Shown in pieces: positions 25,698 through 34,965 of a stretch of 64,000 bases of DNA (the first letter of the stretch is position 1; every line of letters starts with the position of its first letter). The notes under the pieces were generated by a model. The model saw nothing but the letters and a program-made list of their open reading frames with translations, searched no databases and was not told the origin of the DNA. The position numbers and the translations under genes were made by a program. The stretch spans positions 8,388-72,387 of the forward strand of contig JAGBAI010000071.1 in the NCBI GenBank assembly GCA_017939025.1, written 5' to 3'. This DNA is from Oscillospiraceae bacterium (GTDB taxonomy: Bacteria; Bacillota_A; Clostridia; Oscillospirales; Oscillospiraceae).

Positions 25698-26855
25698 ATG
25701 CACATTATTTACGCAGTGACCACCTGCTCGGACAGGGTTTATCAGCAGTTGTTTGGTGATGTGAAGGTCAAGCCTGCTTTTCAGTCCCAGAAGTATCACC
25801 GGCTGCTGATCGAGGGCCTGGCAAAGGGAGCGAAGGTAGATGTGGTGGCAAATCCACCGGTGAACCGCAGTGTTTTGCAGAAGAACTTTGTCCAATTGCC
25901 CAGGGAAGAAGAGGGCGGTGCCTGTTACCGCTACATTCCCGCAATCCGCAATCCGATCCTCAAGGCAGCTGCTGTGGGAATCGGAACCTTTTTCAAAACG
26001 CTGTTTCTGATCCGAAAGGATTCTGCTGTTATTGTGGATGGACTGAACCGGGTCACGGCGCTTTCTGCCATGCTGGCAGCGCGGCTTCGGGGCAGGCCCT
26101 GCGTGGGCATCGTTACGGATCTGCCGGACATGCTGGGAGGCAGCCGGTTTTCCAAGGAATTTGCCAATTTTGTTATCCGTCATTGCACCCATTATGTGTT
26201 TTTGACGGAGGCGATGAATGATTATTTAAATAAGGCAAGGAAGCCTTATGTGATCCTGGAAGGCCACAGCGATGTGACCATGAAGGAAAAGCACCCTGCG
26301 CTGGAGAAAAAAAGCCATCCCCGGATCTGCTTCTATGCCGGCGGTGTCAGCAGGCAGTATGGCCTGAAAAATCTGGTGGATGGATTTCGGGCGGCGGATG
26401 TGGAGAATGCTGCTTTACATATTTATGGCCCCGGCGATTATGTTGAGGAACTGGAAGCCATTGCCAAAGAAGATCCCAGAGTTTTTTATGGCGGGATGCT
26501 GATGAATCAGGAAATCGTGGACAGGGAACTGGAAGCGACTCTGCTTGTCAATCCCCGGCCCACGGAGGAAGAATATGTCAAATATTCCTTCCCCTCCAAA
26601 ACCATGGAATATATGGCATCCGGTACAGCGGTGCTGACTACGGTGCTGCCCGGTATGCCGAAGGAATACCATCCCTATGTTTACCTGCTTTCGGATGAAA
26701 CCGCAGAGGGTATCGCAAAAACACTGAAAACGGTGCTGTCACTGTCCGATGAAGTGCTGTTTGACAAGGGAATGAAGGCCAGAGCCTTTGTTCTGGAGCA
26801 GAAAAACAATGTGATCCAGGCACAGAAAATCCTGGAAATGCTGAAAAGGAAGTGA
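25698..26855 (+). CDS. Glycosyltransferase family 4-like
   Basis: A 385-residue predicted GT-B transferase. The C-terminal half has RICFYAGGVSRQYGLKNLV and NPRPTEEEYVKYSFPSKTM, followed by EYMASGTAVLTT. The pattern resembles transferases with a P-S-K-x-x-E-Y donor motif instead of classic E-x7-E. The N-terminal acceptor domain is not recognised further. It starts 3 bases after the previous gene, with GGGAGA upstream. Confidence 0.78.
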   Translation: MHIIYAVTTCSDRVYQQLFGDVKVKPAFQSQKYHRLLIEGLAKGAKVDVVANPPVNRSVLQKNFVQLPREEEGGACYRYIPAIRNPILKAAAVGIGTFFKTLFLIRKDSAVIVDGLNRVTALSAMLAARLRGRPCVGIVTDLPDMLGGSRFSKEFANFVIRHCTHYVFLTEAMNDYLNKARKPYVILEGHSDVTMKEKHPALEKKSHPRICFYAGGVSRQYGLKNLVDGFRAADVENAALHIYGPGDYVEELEAIAKEDPRVFYGGMLMNQEIVDRELEATLLVNPRPTEEEYVKYSFPSKTMEYMASGTAVLTTVLPGMPKEYHPYVYLLSDETAEGIAKTLKTVLSLSDEVLFDKGMKARAFVLEQKNNVIQAQKILEMLKRK

Positions 26856-26859
26856 CACA

Positions 26860-28107
26860 ATGAAGCTGCTGTGGCTGTGCAACAATGCGCCCGGTGTGGT
26901 GCGTTCTCATATCACCGGAAAACCTGCCAGCGCGGTCAACTGGGTGGATCATGTGCTGACGGGACTGCGTCAGCAGGGGTTGACTGTGCGGATCTTGTAC
27001 CGGGGTACGGCAGGCAGCGGTGTTATTGATACGCAGTGCAGCTACGCTTCCTTTGGAGAGGAGCTGCCCTATGTGTACCGGCCGGAGCTGGAAGAAAGCT
27101 TCCGCATGGAACTGCGCAGCTTCCAGCCGGATGTGATCCACAGCTGGGGCGTGGAATATGACCATGCTCTGGCCATGGTCAATGCTGCGGAAAAAGAAGG
27201 AATGATAAATCGTATGGTGGCCAGTATCCAGGGCCTTTGCGGATTTCTGGCTGAGCACTATACTGACGGTATTCCGGAAAAGGCTGTGAATCATTCCACA
27301 TTCCGGGATCTGGTGCGCAAAGATAATATACGCCAGCAGCAGGAAAAGTTCCGGCTCCGTGGTCAGCTGGAAGCCCGGGCCGTTGGAAAGCTCCAACATG
27401 TGATCGGCCGAACTCTATGGGATCATGCCCGCGCTCTGGAACTGAATCCCAATATAAACTATCATTTCTGCAATGAAACCCTGCGCCAGTGCTTCTATGA
27501 GGGACAGTGGAAGTATGACATCTGCCGCAAACACAGCGTTTTTGCATCCAGCTGTTCCTATCCCATCAAGGGATTTCACTATCTGTTGGAAGCTATGGCT
27601 GAGGTACGGAAAGTTTACCCCGATGCTGTCATTACGGTTACGGGCAGAAGCTATTTACCCGCAAGGGGAAAGAATCTGCTGCGTCAGGGAGGATATGAAG
27701 CTTACCTGGCAAAGCTGACGAAACGGTATCATTTGGAAGATGCGGTGCAATTCCTGGGGGATTTAAGCGCCGAAGATATGAAGCGGGCCTTTTTGGATAC
27801 CAATGTGTTTGTGCTGCCCTCCACACTGGAAAATTCTCCTAATTCTTTGGGGGAAGCTATGCTGCTGGGGGTTCCCTGCGTGGCGGCGGACGTTGGGGGG
27901 GTCAGAGACATGCTGGCAGACAGCACCGAAGGCCGGATCTATGAGCCTGGACAGGTGGATCAGCTGGCAAAGCATATTCTGGAGCTGTTTTCTCAGGAAG
28001 ACAAGGCTGCCAGGTTGGGCAGTGCGGCCAGAGATCACGCAAGAATCACCCATGACCCGGAAAAAAATCTCCGGGATCTGATAAACATTTATGACGAGAT
28101 CCGCTGA
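26860..28107 (+). CDS. Glycosyltransferase family 4
   Basis: A 415-residue GT-B enzyme. The N-terminal domain begins MKLLWLCNNAPG. The C-terminal domain has SCSYPIKGFHYLLEAMAEV and the donor-site E-x7-E in ENSPNSLGEAMLLGVP, followed by AADVGGVRDML. It is somewhat longer than most GT4 enzymes because of an insertion near residues 120-180. Specificity unknown. AAAGGAAG precedes the ATG. Confidence 0.83.
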   Translation: MKLLWLCNNAPGVVRSHITGKPASAVNWVDHVLTGLRQQGLTVRILYRGTAGSGVIDTQCSYASFGEELPYVYRPELEESFRMELRSFQPDVIHSWGVEYDHALAMVNAAEKEGMINRMVASIQGLCGFLAEHYTDGIPEKAVNHSTFRDLVRKDNIRQQQEKFRLRGQLEARAVGKLQHVIGRTLWDHARALELNPNINYHFCNETLRQCFYEGQWKYDICRKHSVFASSCSYPIKGFHYLLEAMAEVRKVYPDAVITVTGRSYLPARGKNLLRQGGYEAYLAKLTKRYHLEDAVQFLGDLSAEDMKRAFLDTNVFVLPSTLENSPNSLGEAMLLGVPCVAADVGGVRDMLADSTEGRIYEPGQVDQLAKHILELFSQEDKAARLGSAARDHARITHDPEKNLRDLINIYDEIR

Positions 28108-28120
28108 AGGAGGAGAATTT

Positions 28121-29110
28121 ATGAGCAGGAAAATGCTGCTGAGCGTTATCATTCCTGTTTACAATGTGGAAGCCTATTTGGCGCGGTGTGTGGATTCGAT
28201 TTTGGGGCAGACGCATGAGGATCTGGAAGTGATTCTGGTGGACGACGGTTCCCGGGATGCTTCCGGCAGCATCTGCGATGCCTATGCCCAGCAGGATCCC
28301 AGAGTCCGGGTAATCCATAAGGAAAACGGGGGCCTCAGCAGTGCCCGGAATGCGGGCTTGGAAACAGCAACCGGCGAGTACATTACCTTTGTGGACAGCG
28401 ATGACTGGATCGAAGCGGATGCTTATGCCCATTTGTTGTCTTTGATAGAAAAATATCAGGTACAGCTTGTCTGCGGCGGCAATTACGATGTGAATGGTGA
28501 AACCGGGGTAAAGACTCTGGGCCTTTGTCCGGAGAAGGAAGAGGTTCTGACCGCAGAGGAATTTTTGCGCAGAATGTTTATGTGGCAGGGATTTGATTCC
28601 AGTGCCTGCGACAAGATCTACCACCGAAGCTTGCTGGAAACGTTCCGGTATCCGGAGGGGAAGGTCTGCGAGGACGTGGCGGTCACCTACAAGATCGTGC
28701 TGGAAGCCCGGCGGGCAGCCCTTTCAGACCGGCCTTTCTACAATTATTACCACCGGGCGGGCAGCATCACCATCAGCACGGCAGAAGAGATTACAGATAA
28801 GACCTTCCATTTTTCCCGACATACGGAGGAAATCTATTCTTATGTCTGTGCGCATTGTCCTGCTGTGGAGCCCCAGGCCCGGTATCTGCGGGTACGCTCC
28901 CTGTCCCACATCCTGCTGCTTCTGGAGCAGGCAGAGGGAGAAGTGCGGAAGCAATTTGCCGAGGAGTATCGTCATGCCCGCGCGGAACTGAAAAAACATA
29001 CAGGATTTATTGTGAAAAGTCCTTACTTTGGGAAAAAGGAAAAGATCACCAATATTTTGTTGAACCTTGGCCTGTACCGGCACCTTCGTCCCATTTTTCA
29101 TAGAGAGTGA
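28121..29110 (+). CDS. Glycosyltransferase family 2
   Basis: A 329-residue GT-A enzyme opening LLSVIIPVYNVEAYLARCVD. It has VDDGSRDASGSICDAYA for nucleotide binding and the metal motif in TFVDSDDWIEAD. It is of the same general type as six later GT2 genes in unit B. The ATG at 28121 has GAAGGAGGAG upstream, which decides against an in-frame start at 28091. The donor sugar is unknown. Confidence 0.87.
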   Translation: MSRKMLLSVIIPVYNVEAYLARCVDSILGQTHEDLEVILVDDGSRDASGSICDAYAQQDPRVRVIHKENGGLSSARNAGLETATGEYITFVDSDDWIEADAYAHLLSLIEKYQVQLVCGGNYDVNGETGVKTLGLCPEKEEVLTAEEFLRRMFMWQGFDSSACDKIYHRSLLETFRYPEGKVCEDVAVTYKIVLEARRAALSDRPFYNYYHRAGSITISTAEEITDKTFHFSRHTEEIYSYVCAHCPAVEPQARYLRVRSLSHILLLLEQAEGEVRKQFAEEYRHARAELKKHTGFIVKSPYFGKKEKITNILLNLGLYRHLRPIFHRE

Positions 29111-29112
29111 TT

Positions 29113-30501
29113 ATGAAACGACAAAATCGAGTTGCATTTTTTAATATTCTCAGTGTTGTATTGCTCAATGGCATTTCTCTTATTACTGCACCGTTGTTTT
29201 CCCGGATTCTGGGTGACAGCGGGTTCGGTATCTTAAAGAGCTACAACATCTGGGTCAGTGTGGCTGCAATCCTGTTTACCCTTCAGACAGAAGGTACACT
29301 GGTCAATGCCCGGGTGGAGTACCCCGAGGATGCACAGCGGCAGTATCAGTCAGCAACCATGGGCCTTTCCATGGTGGTGTTCCTGGTATGCAGCACAGTG
29401 GTGCTTCTGTTTATTGGCCCACTGTCTGATCTGCTGCTGCTGGAACCGGTGCTGATCCTTCTGCTGCTTTTGCAGGCCTTTGGTACTTACTGTGTCAATT
29501 TCCTCAGTACCAAATATACCTACGAATTCAAGGCCGGCAGGAACATGGTCATTTCTCTGGTGGTTACCATCGTGACGCTGGTGCTGTCGCTGCTGCTGAT
29601 CCTGCCTTTGCCTTATGAAAGCCGGTACTTTGGCCGGATTCTGGCAATTTCCGCAACCTACGGTGCGGTGGGCATCCCTGCCTGCTTTTTGATCCTGCGG
29701 CAGGGCAAAAAGCTTTATCATAAAGCATACTGGAAATTCTGTATTGCCCTGGCGATCCCGGCGGTATTTCATAATTTATCAGATTTGCTTCTGAGCCAGA
29801 GCGATCTGATGATGCTGCGCTACATGCTTGGTGACGGCGAGGCAGGCCGATATGGTCTTGCCTGGCAGTTCGGCAATTTCCTGTTCATCATTTTCGGTGC
29901 GCTGAACCGGACCTGGTGCCCCTTCTTCTTTGACGAGATGAAGCAGGGAAAACGGGAAGCAATGATGGACAAGACCCGCAATTTTCTGGAGCTGTTTACG
30001 GTTCTTGCCTGCGGCTTTATCCTGCTGGCACCGGAGGTATATCACATTTACGGCCCAAAGGAGTATTGGGACAGCACCATGCTGATCCCGCTGTTTGTGT
30101 GCAGCTATTACCTCAACTTCCTGTGCACTTTCCCGGTGAACTATGAATATTACCACAAGAAGACCAAGGTAGTGGCAGCAGTGACCATTTCCTGTTCGCT
30201 GGTGAATGTGGTACTGAACTATGTGCTGATCAACGCCATTGGTATGGCCGGTGCGGCACTGGCTACCATGCTGTCCCATGGTTTGCAGCTGATGCTGCAT
30301 CATGTGTATACCCGCTTTATCCTTGGGAAAGGGGATTACCCGTTCCCTATGGGACTGTGGGCGAAGTACGGACTCGCTTTCCTGGCGGTTATGGCAGTGG
30401 TGTATCTGAATGAAGACAGAGGGCTTCTCCGCTGGGCCATGGGTGCCTGTATCGGTATCGTGGAGCTGCGGGAAATCAAAAAGAGAAAAGTTCTGATTTG
30501 A
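29113..30501 (+). CDS. Wzx-like polysaccharide flippase (MOP/PST family)
   Basis: A 462-residue protein with about 12-14 hydrophobic helices. The N-terminal layout is typical of the MOP family (VAFFNILSVVLLNGISLITAPLF, split here over two helices). Basic and aromatic residues between helices and ALATMLSHGLQLMLHH near residue 390 fit oligosaccharide flippases. It should move undecaprenyl-linked repeat units of unit A to the outer face for the Wzy-like polymerase. It is the last gene of unit A, with a terminator 5 bases after the stop. ATG at 29113 is preferred over GTG at 29107; the ribosome binding site is weak. Confidence 0.85.
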   Translation: MKRQNRVAFFNILSVVLLNGISLITAPLFSRILGDSGFGILKSYNIWVSVAAILFTLQTEGTLVNARVEYPEDAQRQYQSATMGLSMVVFLVCSTVVLLFIGPLSDLLLLEPVLILLLLLQAFGTYCVNFLSTKYTYEFKAGRNMVISLVVTIVTLVLSLLLILPLPYESRYFGRILAISATYGAVGIPACFLILRQGKKLYHKAYWKFCIALAIPAVFHNLSDLLLSQSDLMMLRYMLGDGEAGRYGLAWQFGNFLFIIFGALNRTWCPFFFDEMKQGKREAMMDKTRNFLELFTVLACGFILLAPEVYHIYGPKEYWDSTMLIPLFVCSYYLNFLCTFPVNYEYYHKKTKVVAAVTISCSLVNVVLNYVLINAIGMAGAALATMLSHGLQLMLHHVYTRFILGKGDYPFPMGLWAKYGLAFLAVMAVVYLNEDRGLLRWAMGACIGIVELREIKKRKVLI

Positions 30502-30506
30502 TATTT

Positions 30507-30541
30507 ACAGAGGTCGGTGATTTGCCTGGCCTCTGTTTTTA
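30507..30541 (+). terminator. Intrinsic terminator ending polysaccharide unit A
   Basis: ACAGAGG (30507-30513) pairs with CCTCTGT (30530-30536), and the stem can be lengthened inward with G-T pairs. It runs into a T-rich end. It marks the boundary between the flippase-dependent and ABC-exporter halves of the locus. Confidence 0.85.
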
Positions 30542-30547
30542 TTTGTG

Positions 30548-30576
30548 TTGCAATCAACTGGGAAATGGTGTATAAT
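30548..30576 (+). promoter_or_regulatory. Promoter of polysaccharide unit B
   Basis: TTGCAA (30548-30553), 17-bp spacer, perfect TATAAT (30571-30576). It lies immediately after the unit A terminator and 56 bp before the first gene of unit B, so the second half of the locus can be expressed independently. Confidence 0.8.
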
Positions 30577-30631
30577 ACCGTTGGATTTATGTCCATTTTT
30601 GTATGCTGTGACAAGATGAGGAGTATGCCCT

Positions 30632-31765
30632 ATGGGAAAGAAGAAGGTTCTGTTTGTGGCCACTGTGGTCAAAACCCATATGATGCAGTTTCATATTCCT
30701 TTTCTGAAGATGTTTCAGGAAATGGGGTGGGAAACGGCAGTGGCTTCCCGGAATGATTATGAAGATCCTGCTGACTGCCAGATCCCCTATTGCGACAACT
30801 ATTACGATATCCCTTTTGAACGGATGCCTTGGAAAAGCGGCAATCTGAAAGCCTACCGGATGCTGAAAGATGTCATCGACAAAGGTAATTATGACATCAT
30901 CCATTGCCATACCCCTGTGGGCGCTATGCTGACCCGGCTGGCAGCCAGAGTGGCCCGGAAAAAGGAAACGAAGGTTATCTACACTGCCCATGGCTTCCAT
31001 TTCTTCAAGGGTGCACCACTGATCAACTGGCTGGCCTTTTATCCGGCAGAATGGCTGCTGGCACCGCTGACAGATGTGCTGATCACCATTAACAAGGAAG
31101 ATTACGCCTTTGCGCAGAAGAAGATCCATGCAAAACGCATTGAATATGTACCCGGAGTGGGCATTAAAACGGAACGGTTCCGGATGCCTCTCGACCGGCA
31201 GGCAAAACGCCGGAGTCTTGGTTTCGGGGAAGAGGATTTCCTGGTTCTGACTGTGGCGGAGATGACCCCGAATAAAAACCATATCACCGTTCTGAAAGCT
31301 TTGGAAAGCTTGAAAAAACGGGAAGAATTCTCCCGTATCCATTATCTGATCGTGGGTAGGGGAGAAATGTGGGAGAGTCTGGAGCAAAGCGCCAGGGAAA
31401 TGGGAATTTCCGATCATGTGCACTTTCTTGGCTATCGGAACGATGCGCCGGAGTTGTACAGATGCAGTGACATGTTTGCCTTTGTCTCGTTCCGGGAAGG
31501 CCTGTCTGTGGCGCTGATGGAGGCTATGAGCAGCGGTATGAGCATTGTCTGCACCAGGATCCGTGGAAATGTGGATCTGATTGAAGACGGCGTTTCGGGC
31601 CGCTTTACGGAGAATACCCCAGAGGCGCTGGCTGAGCATATTTTGGAGCTGTACCAAAATCCCAATCTGCGGCAGGCTCTGGGAGCCGGTGCGGCGGAGA
31701 AGGCTAACCTGTATGAAGAAGAAAATGTCCATGCTCAGATGAAAGAGATTTATCTGAGCGTATAA
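30632..31765 (+). CDS. Glycosyltransferase family 4, EpsD/CapM-like
   Basis: A 377-residue GT-B enzyme. It contains HCHTPVGAMLTRLAAR and VIYTAHGFHFFKGAPL, hallmark segments of GT4 enzymes such as EpsD and CapM that act early on undecaprenyl-linked sugars. The donor-site E-x7-E is in REGLSVALMEAMSSG. Being first in unit B, it could begin chain extension of a second polymer. GAGGAG lies upstream of the ATG at somewhat long spacing. No initiating phosphoglycosyl transferase is present in unit B. Confidence 0.87.
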   Translation: MGKKKVLFVATVVKTHMMQFHIPFLKMFQEMGWETAVASRNDYEDPADCQIPYCDNYYDIPFERMPWKSGNLKAYRMLKDVIDKGNYDIIHCHTPVGAMLTRLAARVARKKETKVIYTAHGFHFFKGAPLINWLAFYPAEWLLAPLTDVLITINKEDYAFAQKKIHAKRIEYVPGVGIKTERFRMPLDRQAKRRSLGFGEEDFLVLTVAEMTPNKNHITVLKALESLKKREEFSRIHYLIVGRGEMWESLEQSAREMGISDHVHFLGYRNDAPELYRCSDMFAFVSFREGLSVALMEAMSSGMSIVCTRIRGNVDLIEDGVSGRFTENTPEALAEHILELYQNPNLRQALGAGAAEKANLYEEENVHAQMKEIYLSV

Positions 31766-31784
31766 CCATAAGGAGGTGGCGGAT

Positions 31785-32813
31785 GTGAAGGGACAATTGG
31801 TCGTATCCCTGGATTTTGAACTGTTTTGGGGTATGCTGGATTGCAGCACACTGGAAGAATATGGGGATAATGTGCTGACAGGAAAATCGGCGATCCCTCG
31901 TCTGCTGGAGCTGTTCCGGAAATACGGCATCCATGCCACCTGGGCCACAGTAGGTTTCCTGTTTGGAGAGGATTATGAGGATCTGCGGCAGTATTTCCCG
32001 GAAGAAAAACTGCGGCCTTCCTATTCTGACCAAAGGCTGGATGCTTATGGACAGTTTGAAAACATTGGAAATAATGAGAAGGAAGCACCCTGCTTTTATG
32101 GCCCCAGTCTGATCCGCATGGTGGCAGAGACTCCCGGACAGGAAATTGGCAGTCATACCTTCTGCCACTACTATTGCCGGGAAAAGGGACAGACCGTTGC
32201 CCAGTTTGAAGCAGATATCCGTGCGGCCAAGGCTATCGCTGCGGCCAAGGGCTATGATCTGACCAGTGTTGTTCTTCCCCGGAACCAGTGTGAGCCGGAA
32301 TATACGGAAGTTTTAAGAAAGTGCGGCTTTACCGCCTACCGGGATGAGGAAAATGATTGGATCCACAAGAAAATCAGGATCCGTCCTCTGATGCGCCTGC
32401 TGCGGCTGATGGATGCGTACCTGCCGCTGACAGGGCAGGGAGGCTATATCCCTGCCAGTGAGGATGGAATCTGGAACCTTACCGGCTCCCGGGCTTTTAA
32501 GGCTGTATCCCATTCCCGGCATATGCTGGAGGGGCTGAAGGTACGGCGGATCAAAAAGCAAATGCTCCACGCAGCAAAAGAGGGGTTGACCTTCCATCTG
32601 TGGTGGCATCCCCATAACATGGGCGGTTTAACAGAAGAATTTTTCACGCAGCTGGAAGATGTTTTACAGTATTATACCCAGCTGAAAGAGACATACGGTA
32701 TGGAAAGCCGGAACATGCGGGAGGCTGCCGCTGATGCAGCGCAGCGACGGCATCAGGTGGCTGAAAAGTACGGCCTTCAGCCCAGGCAGAACGAAACAGA
32801 AGAGAATTTCTGA
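31785..32813 (+). CDS. Polysaccharide deacetylase-like protein (NodB fold), no signal peptide
   Basis: A 342-residue protein. The N-terminal segment VVSLDFELFWGML corresponds to motif 1 of carbohydrate esterase family 4, and GSHTFCHYYC to the His-x3-His metal motif 2. HPHNMGGL near the C-terminus may supply a further histidine. The classic Thr-Phe-Asp-Asp is changed to Leu-Asp-Phe-Glu. No signal peptide or membrane anchor is seen, so it would act in the cytoplasm, perhaps on a lipid-linked precursor. The start is the GTG at 31785, 8 bases after AGGAGG; a GTG inside that box (31776) was rejected. Confidence 0.75.
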   Translation: MKGQLVVSLDFELFWGMLDCSTLEEYGDNVLTGKSAIPRLLELFRKYGIHATWATVGFLFGEDYEDLRQYFPEEKLRPSYSDQRLDAYGQFENIGNNEKEAPCFYGPSLIRMVAETPGQEIGSHTFCHYYCREKGQTVAQFEADIRAAKAIAAAKGYDLTSVVLPRNQCEPEYTEVLRKCGFTAYRDEENDWIHKKIRIRPLMRLLRLMDAYLPLTGQGGYIPASEDGIWNLTGSRAFKAVSHSRHMLEGLKVRRIKKQMLHAAKEGLTFHLWWHPHNMGGLTEEFFTQLEDVLQYYTQLKETYGMESRNMREAAADAAQRRHQVAEKYGLQPRQNETEENF

Positions 32814-32835
32814 ACAGATAAAGGAGAACCATTCC

Positions 32836-33873
32836 ATGAAAATCATGCACGTTCTCAATTCCAGAATTTACTCCGGCGCGGAGAAGGTAGTCTGTCAGAT
32901 CATCAAATCCTTCCGCGGTGTGGAAGGTATGGAAATGGTCTATTGCAGCCCGGACAGTGATATTGTCCGGCAGATGCTGGAAGAGCAGGGAGTAACCTAT
33001 CTTCCTATGGAAACCATGAGCACAAAAGAGCTGGGCAGGGTAATCCGAGAGCAAAAACCGGATCTGATCCATGCTCATGATATGCGGGCCAGCTTTTTCT
33101 CAGCTCTGTGCTGTGGAAAAATCCCGCTGGTTTCCCACATCCACAACAATGCCTACGATGCCCGTGGCTTATCCCCCAAAACGGTAGCATATCTGCTGGC
33201 AGGATTTAAGGCAAAGCATATTCTCTGGGTGTCCAACAGCTCTTTTGAAGGGTATGCCTTCCATAAGTTCTTTGCCAAAAAGAGCAGTGTCCTTTACAAT
33301 ATCATCGATACGGAGCAGATTTTTGCCAAAAAAGCTGCGGACGAAAATACCTATGACTACGATATGATCTATGTGGGCCGTCTGACCTACCAGAAGGATC
33401 CCCAGCGTCTGATGCGGCTGTGTGCCCGGCTGAAGGAACAGAAGCCGGATCTGAATGTGGCTATCGTTGGCACCGGTGAGCTTTTGGAGGAGGTTCAGAA
33501 CCTCTGTGCGGAGCTGGATCTCCAGAATAACGTTCACTTCCTGGGCTTTCAGTCCAATCCCATCAAAATGGTCCATGACAGCAAAGCCATGATCCTGACC
33601 TCCCGCTGGGAAGGAACACCTATGTGTGCGCTGGAAGCGATGGCTTTGGGTACACCGGTGGTCAGCACCCCTTCTGACGGCATGAAGGATATTGTGCAGG
33701 ACGGTGTCAGCGGGTATCTGACCGATGACGATGCGGTTATGGCGGAAAAGCTGCTGAAAATCATGAACGATTCATTCCATCGGGCAAGCCTTTCTGAAAA
33801 GGGGAAAGCGATCTTTGCCCGGATCAATGATGAAGAGAAATATCAGGAGGCCATTGCAGCCTGCTATCGTTGA
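32836..33873 (+). CDS. Glycosyltransferase family 4
   Basis: A 345-residue GT-B enzyme beginning MKIMHVLNSRIYSGAEKVVC. The GAEK/GAER-type glycine loop is typical of GT4 acceptor domains. IYVGRLTYQKDPQRL and the E-x7-E motif in WEGTPMCALEAMALG complete the family pattern. Specificity unknown. AAAGGAGAA precedes the ATG at 32836, which decides against an in-frame start about 100 bases earlier inside the deacetylase gene. Confidence 0.87.
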   Translation: MKIMHVLNSRIYSGAEKVVCQIIKSFRGVEGMEMVYCSPDSDIVRQMLEEQGVTYLPMETMSTKELGRVIREQKPDLIHAHDMRASFFSALCCGKIPLVSHIHNNAYDARGLSPKTVAYLLAGFKAKHILWVSNSSFEGYAFHKFFAKKSSVLYNIIDTEQIFAKKAADENTYDYDMIYVGRLTYQKDPQRLMRLCARLKEQKPDLNVAIVGTGELLEEVQNLCAELDLQNNVHFLGFQSNPIKMVHDSKAMILTSRWEGTPMCALEAMALGTPVVSTPSDGMKDIVQDGVSGYLTDDDAVMAEKLLKIMNDSFHRASLSEKGKAIFARINDEEKYQEAIAACYR

Positions 33874-33882
33874 GGAACTCCT

Positions 33883-34965
33883 ATGAAGATTTTACAGGTG
33901 ATCCCCTATTTTTGCTTCGGTGGCGCGGAGACTATGTGCGAAAGTCTGGTCTATGCGCTGCTCAGTCTGGGCCACCAGGTAACGGTGGTCAGCTTATACA
34001 ATGAACGTACCCCAATTTCAGAACGGATGGAGCAATCCGGTGTTAAGATCCTGTATCTGGATAAGAAACTGGGGCTGGATCTAACCATGATCCCCAAGCT
34101 GGCAAGGATCATGGGAACAGAAAAGCCGGATGTAGTGCATACCCATCTGGATGTGATTAAATACGCAGCAGCTGCGGCCCGGCTGAAGGGAATTCGCCGC
34201 TGTGTCCACACTGTGCATAATGTGGCGGATAAGGAAGCGGAAGGCAGGCTGCAAAAGATCATCAATGGCACTTACTTCCGGTTGGGATGGTCTGTGCCGG
34301 TGGCCTTAAGCCCGGAGGTAAAGCGCAGTATTGTATCCTTTTACGGAATTGACGGGAAGAACATACCGGTGATCTACAATGGAACCGATTTGTCCCACTG
34401 TATTCCAAAGCTGCATTATCACAGGGATGGATTACAGCTATTGCATATTGGCCGGTTTAATGAACAGAAAAACCATAAGGGACTGCTGGAAGCTTTCTCC
34501 CTGATTCGCAGGGAAATTCCCGAGAGCCATCTGGAACTGATTGGAGATGGTGTGCTTCGGAAAGAAATGGAACGCTTTGCTGAGGAATTGGGTGTTTTGG
34601 AGGCGGTCAGTTTTCTGGGCAGCCGGGATAATGTGTATCCACACCTGCATCAGGCGGATGTGTTCCTGCTGCCATCCAAATTTGAGGGTATGCCCATGAC
34701 CATCATTGAAGCCATGGGTACGGGACTTCCCATTGTGGCCTCTGCTGTGGGTGGTGTGCCGGATATGCTGACGAACGAGGAAAGCGGGCTGCTGGTCAGC
34801 TCCGAACCGGAACGGATTGCGGAAGCTGTGATCCGTCTGAGCCGGGACGAAGCCTTGCGGGAATGCCTGGGCCGAAAGGCAAAGCAGGAAAGCCAACGCT
34901 TTTCTGCAGAGCACATGGCGCGCAGTTACTGCGCTGTTTATAAAGGAGAAGAAGGGATACTATGA
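33883..34965 (+). CDS. Glycosyltransferase family 4
   Basis: A 360-residue GT-B enzyme starting MKILQVIPYFCFGGAETMCE. HTHLDVIKYAAAAARLKG, LLHIGRFNEQKNHKGLL and the E-x7-E motif FEGMPMTIIEAMGTG follow. It resembles the preceding gene in layout, so the two may be diverged paralogues. The stop overlaps the next start (ATGA). Donor and acceptor unknown. Confidence 0.87.
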   Translation: MKILQVIPYFCFGGAETMCESLVYALLSLGHQVTVVSLYNERTPISERMEQSGVKILYLDKKLGLDLTMIPKLARIMGTEKPDVVHTHLDVIKYAAAAARLKGIRRCVHTVHNVADKEAEGRLQKIINGTYFRLGWSVPVALSPEVKRSIVSFYGIDGKNIPVIYNGTDLSHCIPKLHYHRDGLQLLHIGRFNEQKNHKGLLEAFSLIRREIPESHLELIGDGVLRKEMERFAEELGVLEAVSFLGSRDNVYPHLHQADVFLLPSKFEGMPMTIIEAMGTGLPIVASAVGGVPDMLTNEESGLLVSSEPERIAEAVIRLSRDEALRECLGRKAKQESQRFSAEHMARSYCAVYKGEEGIL

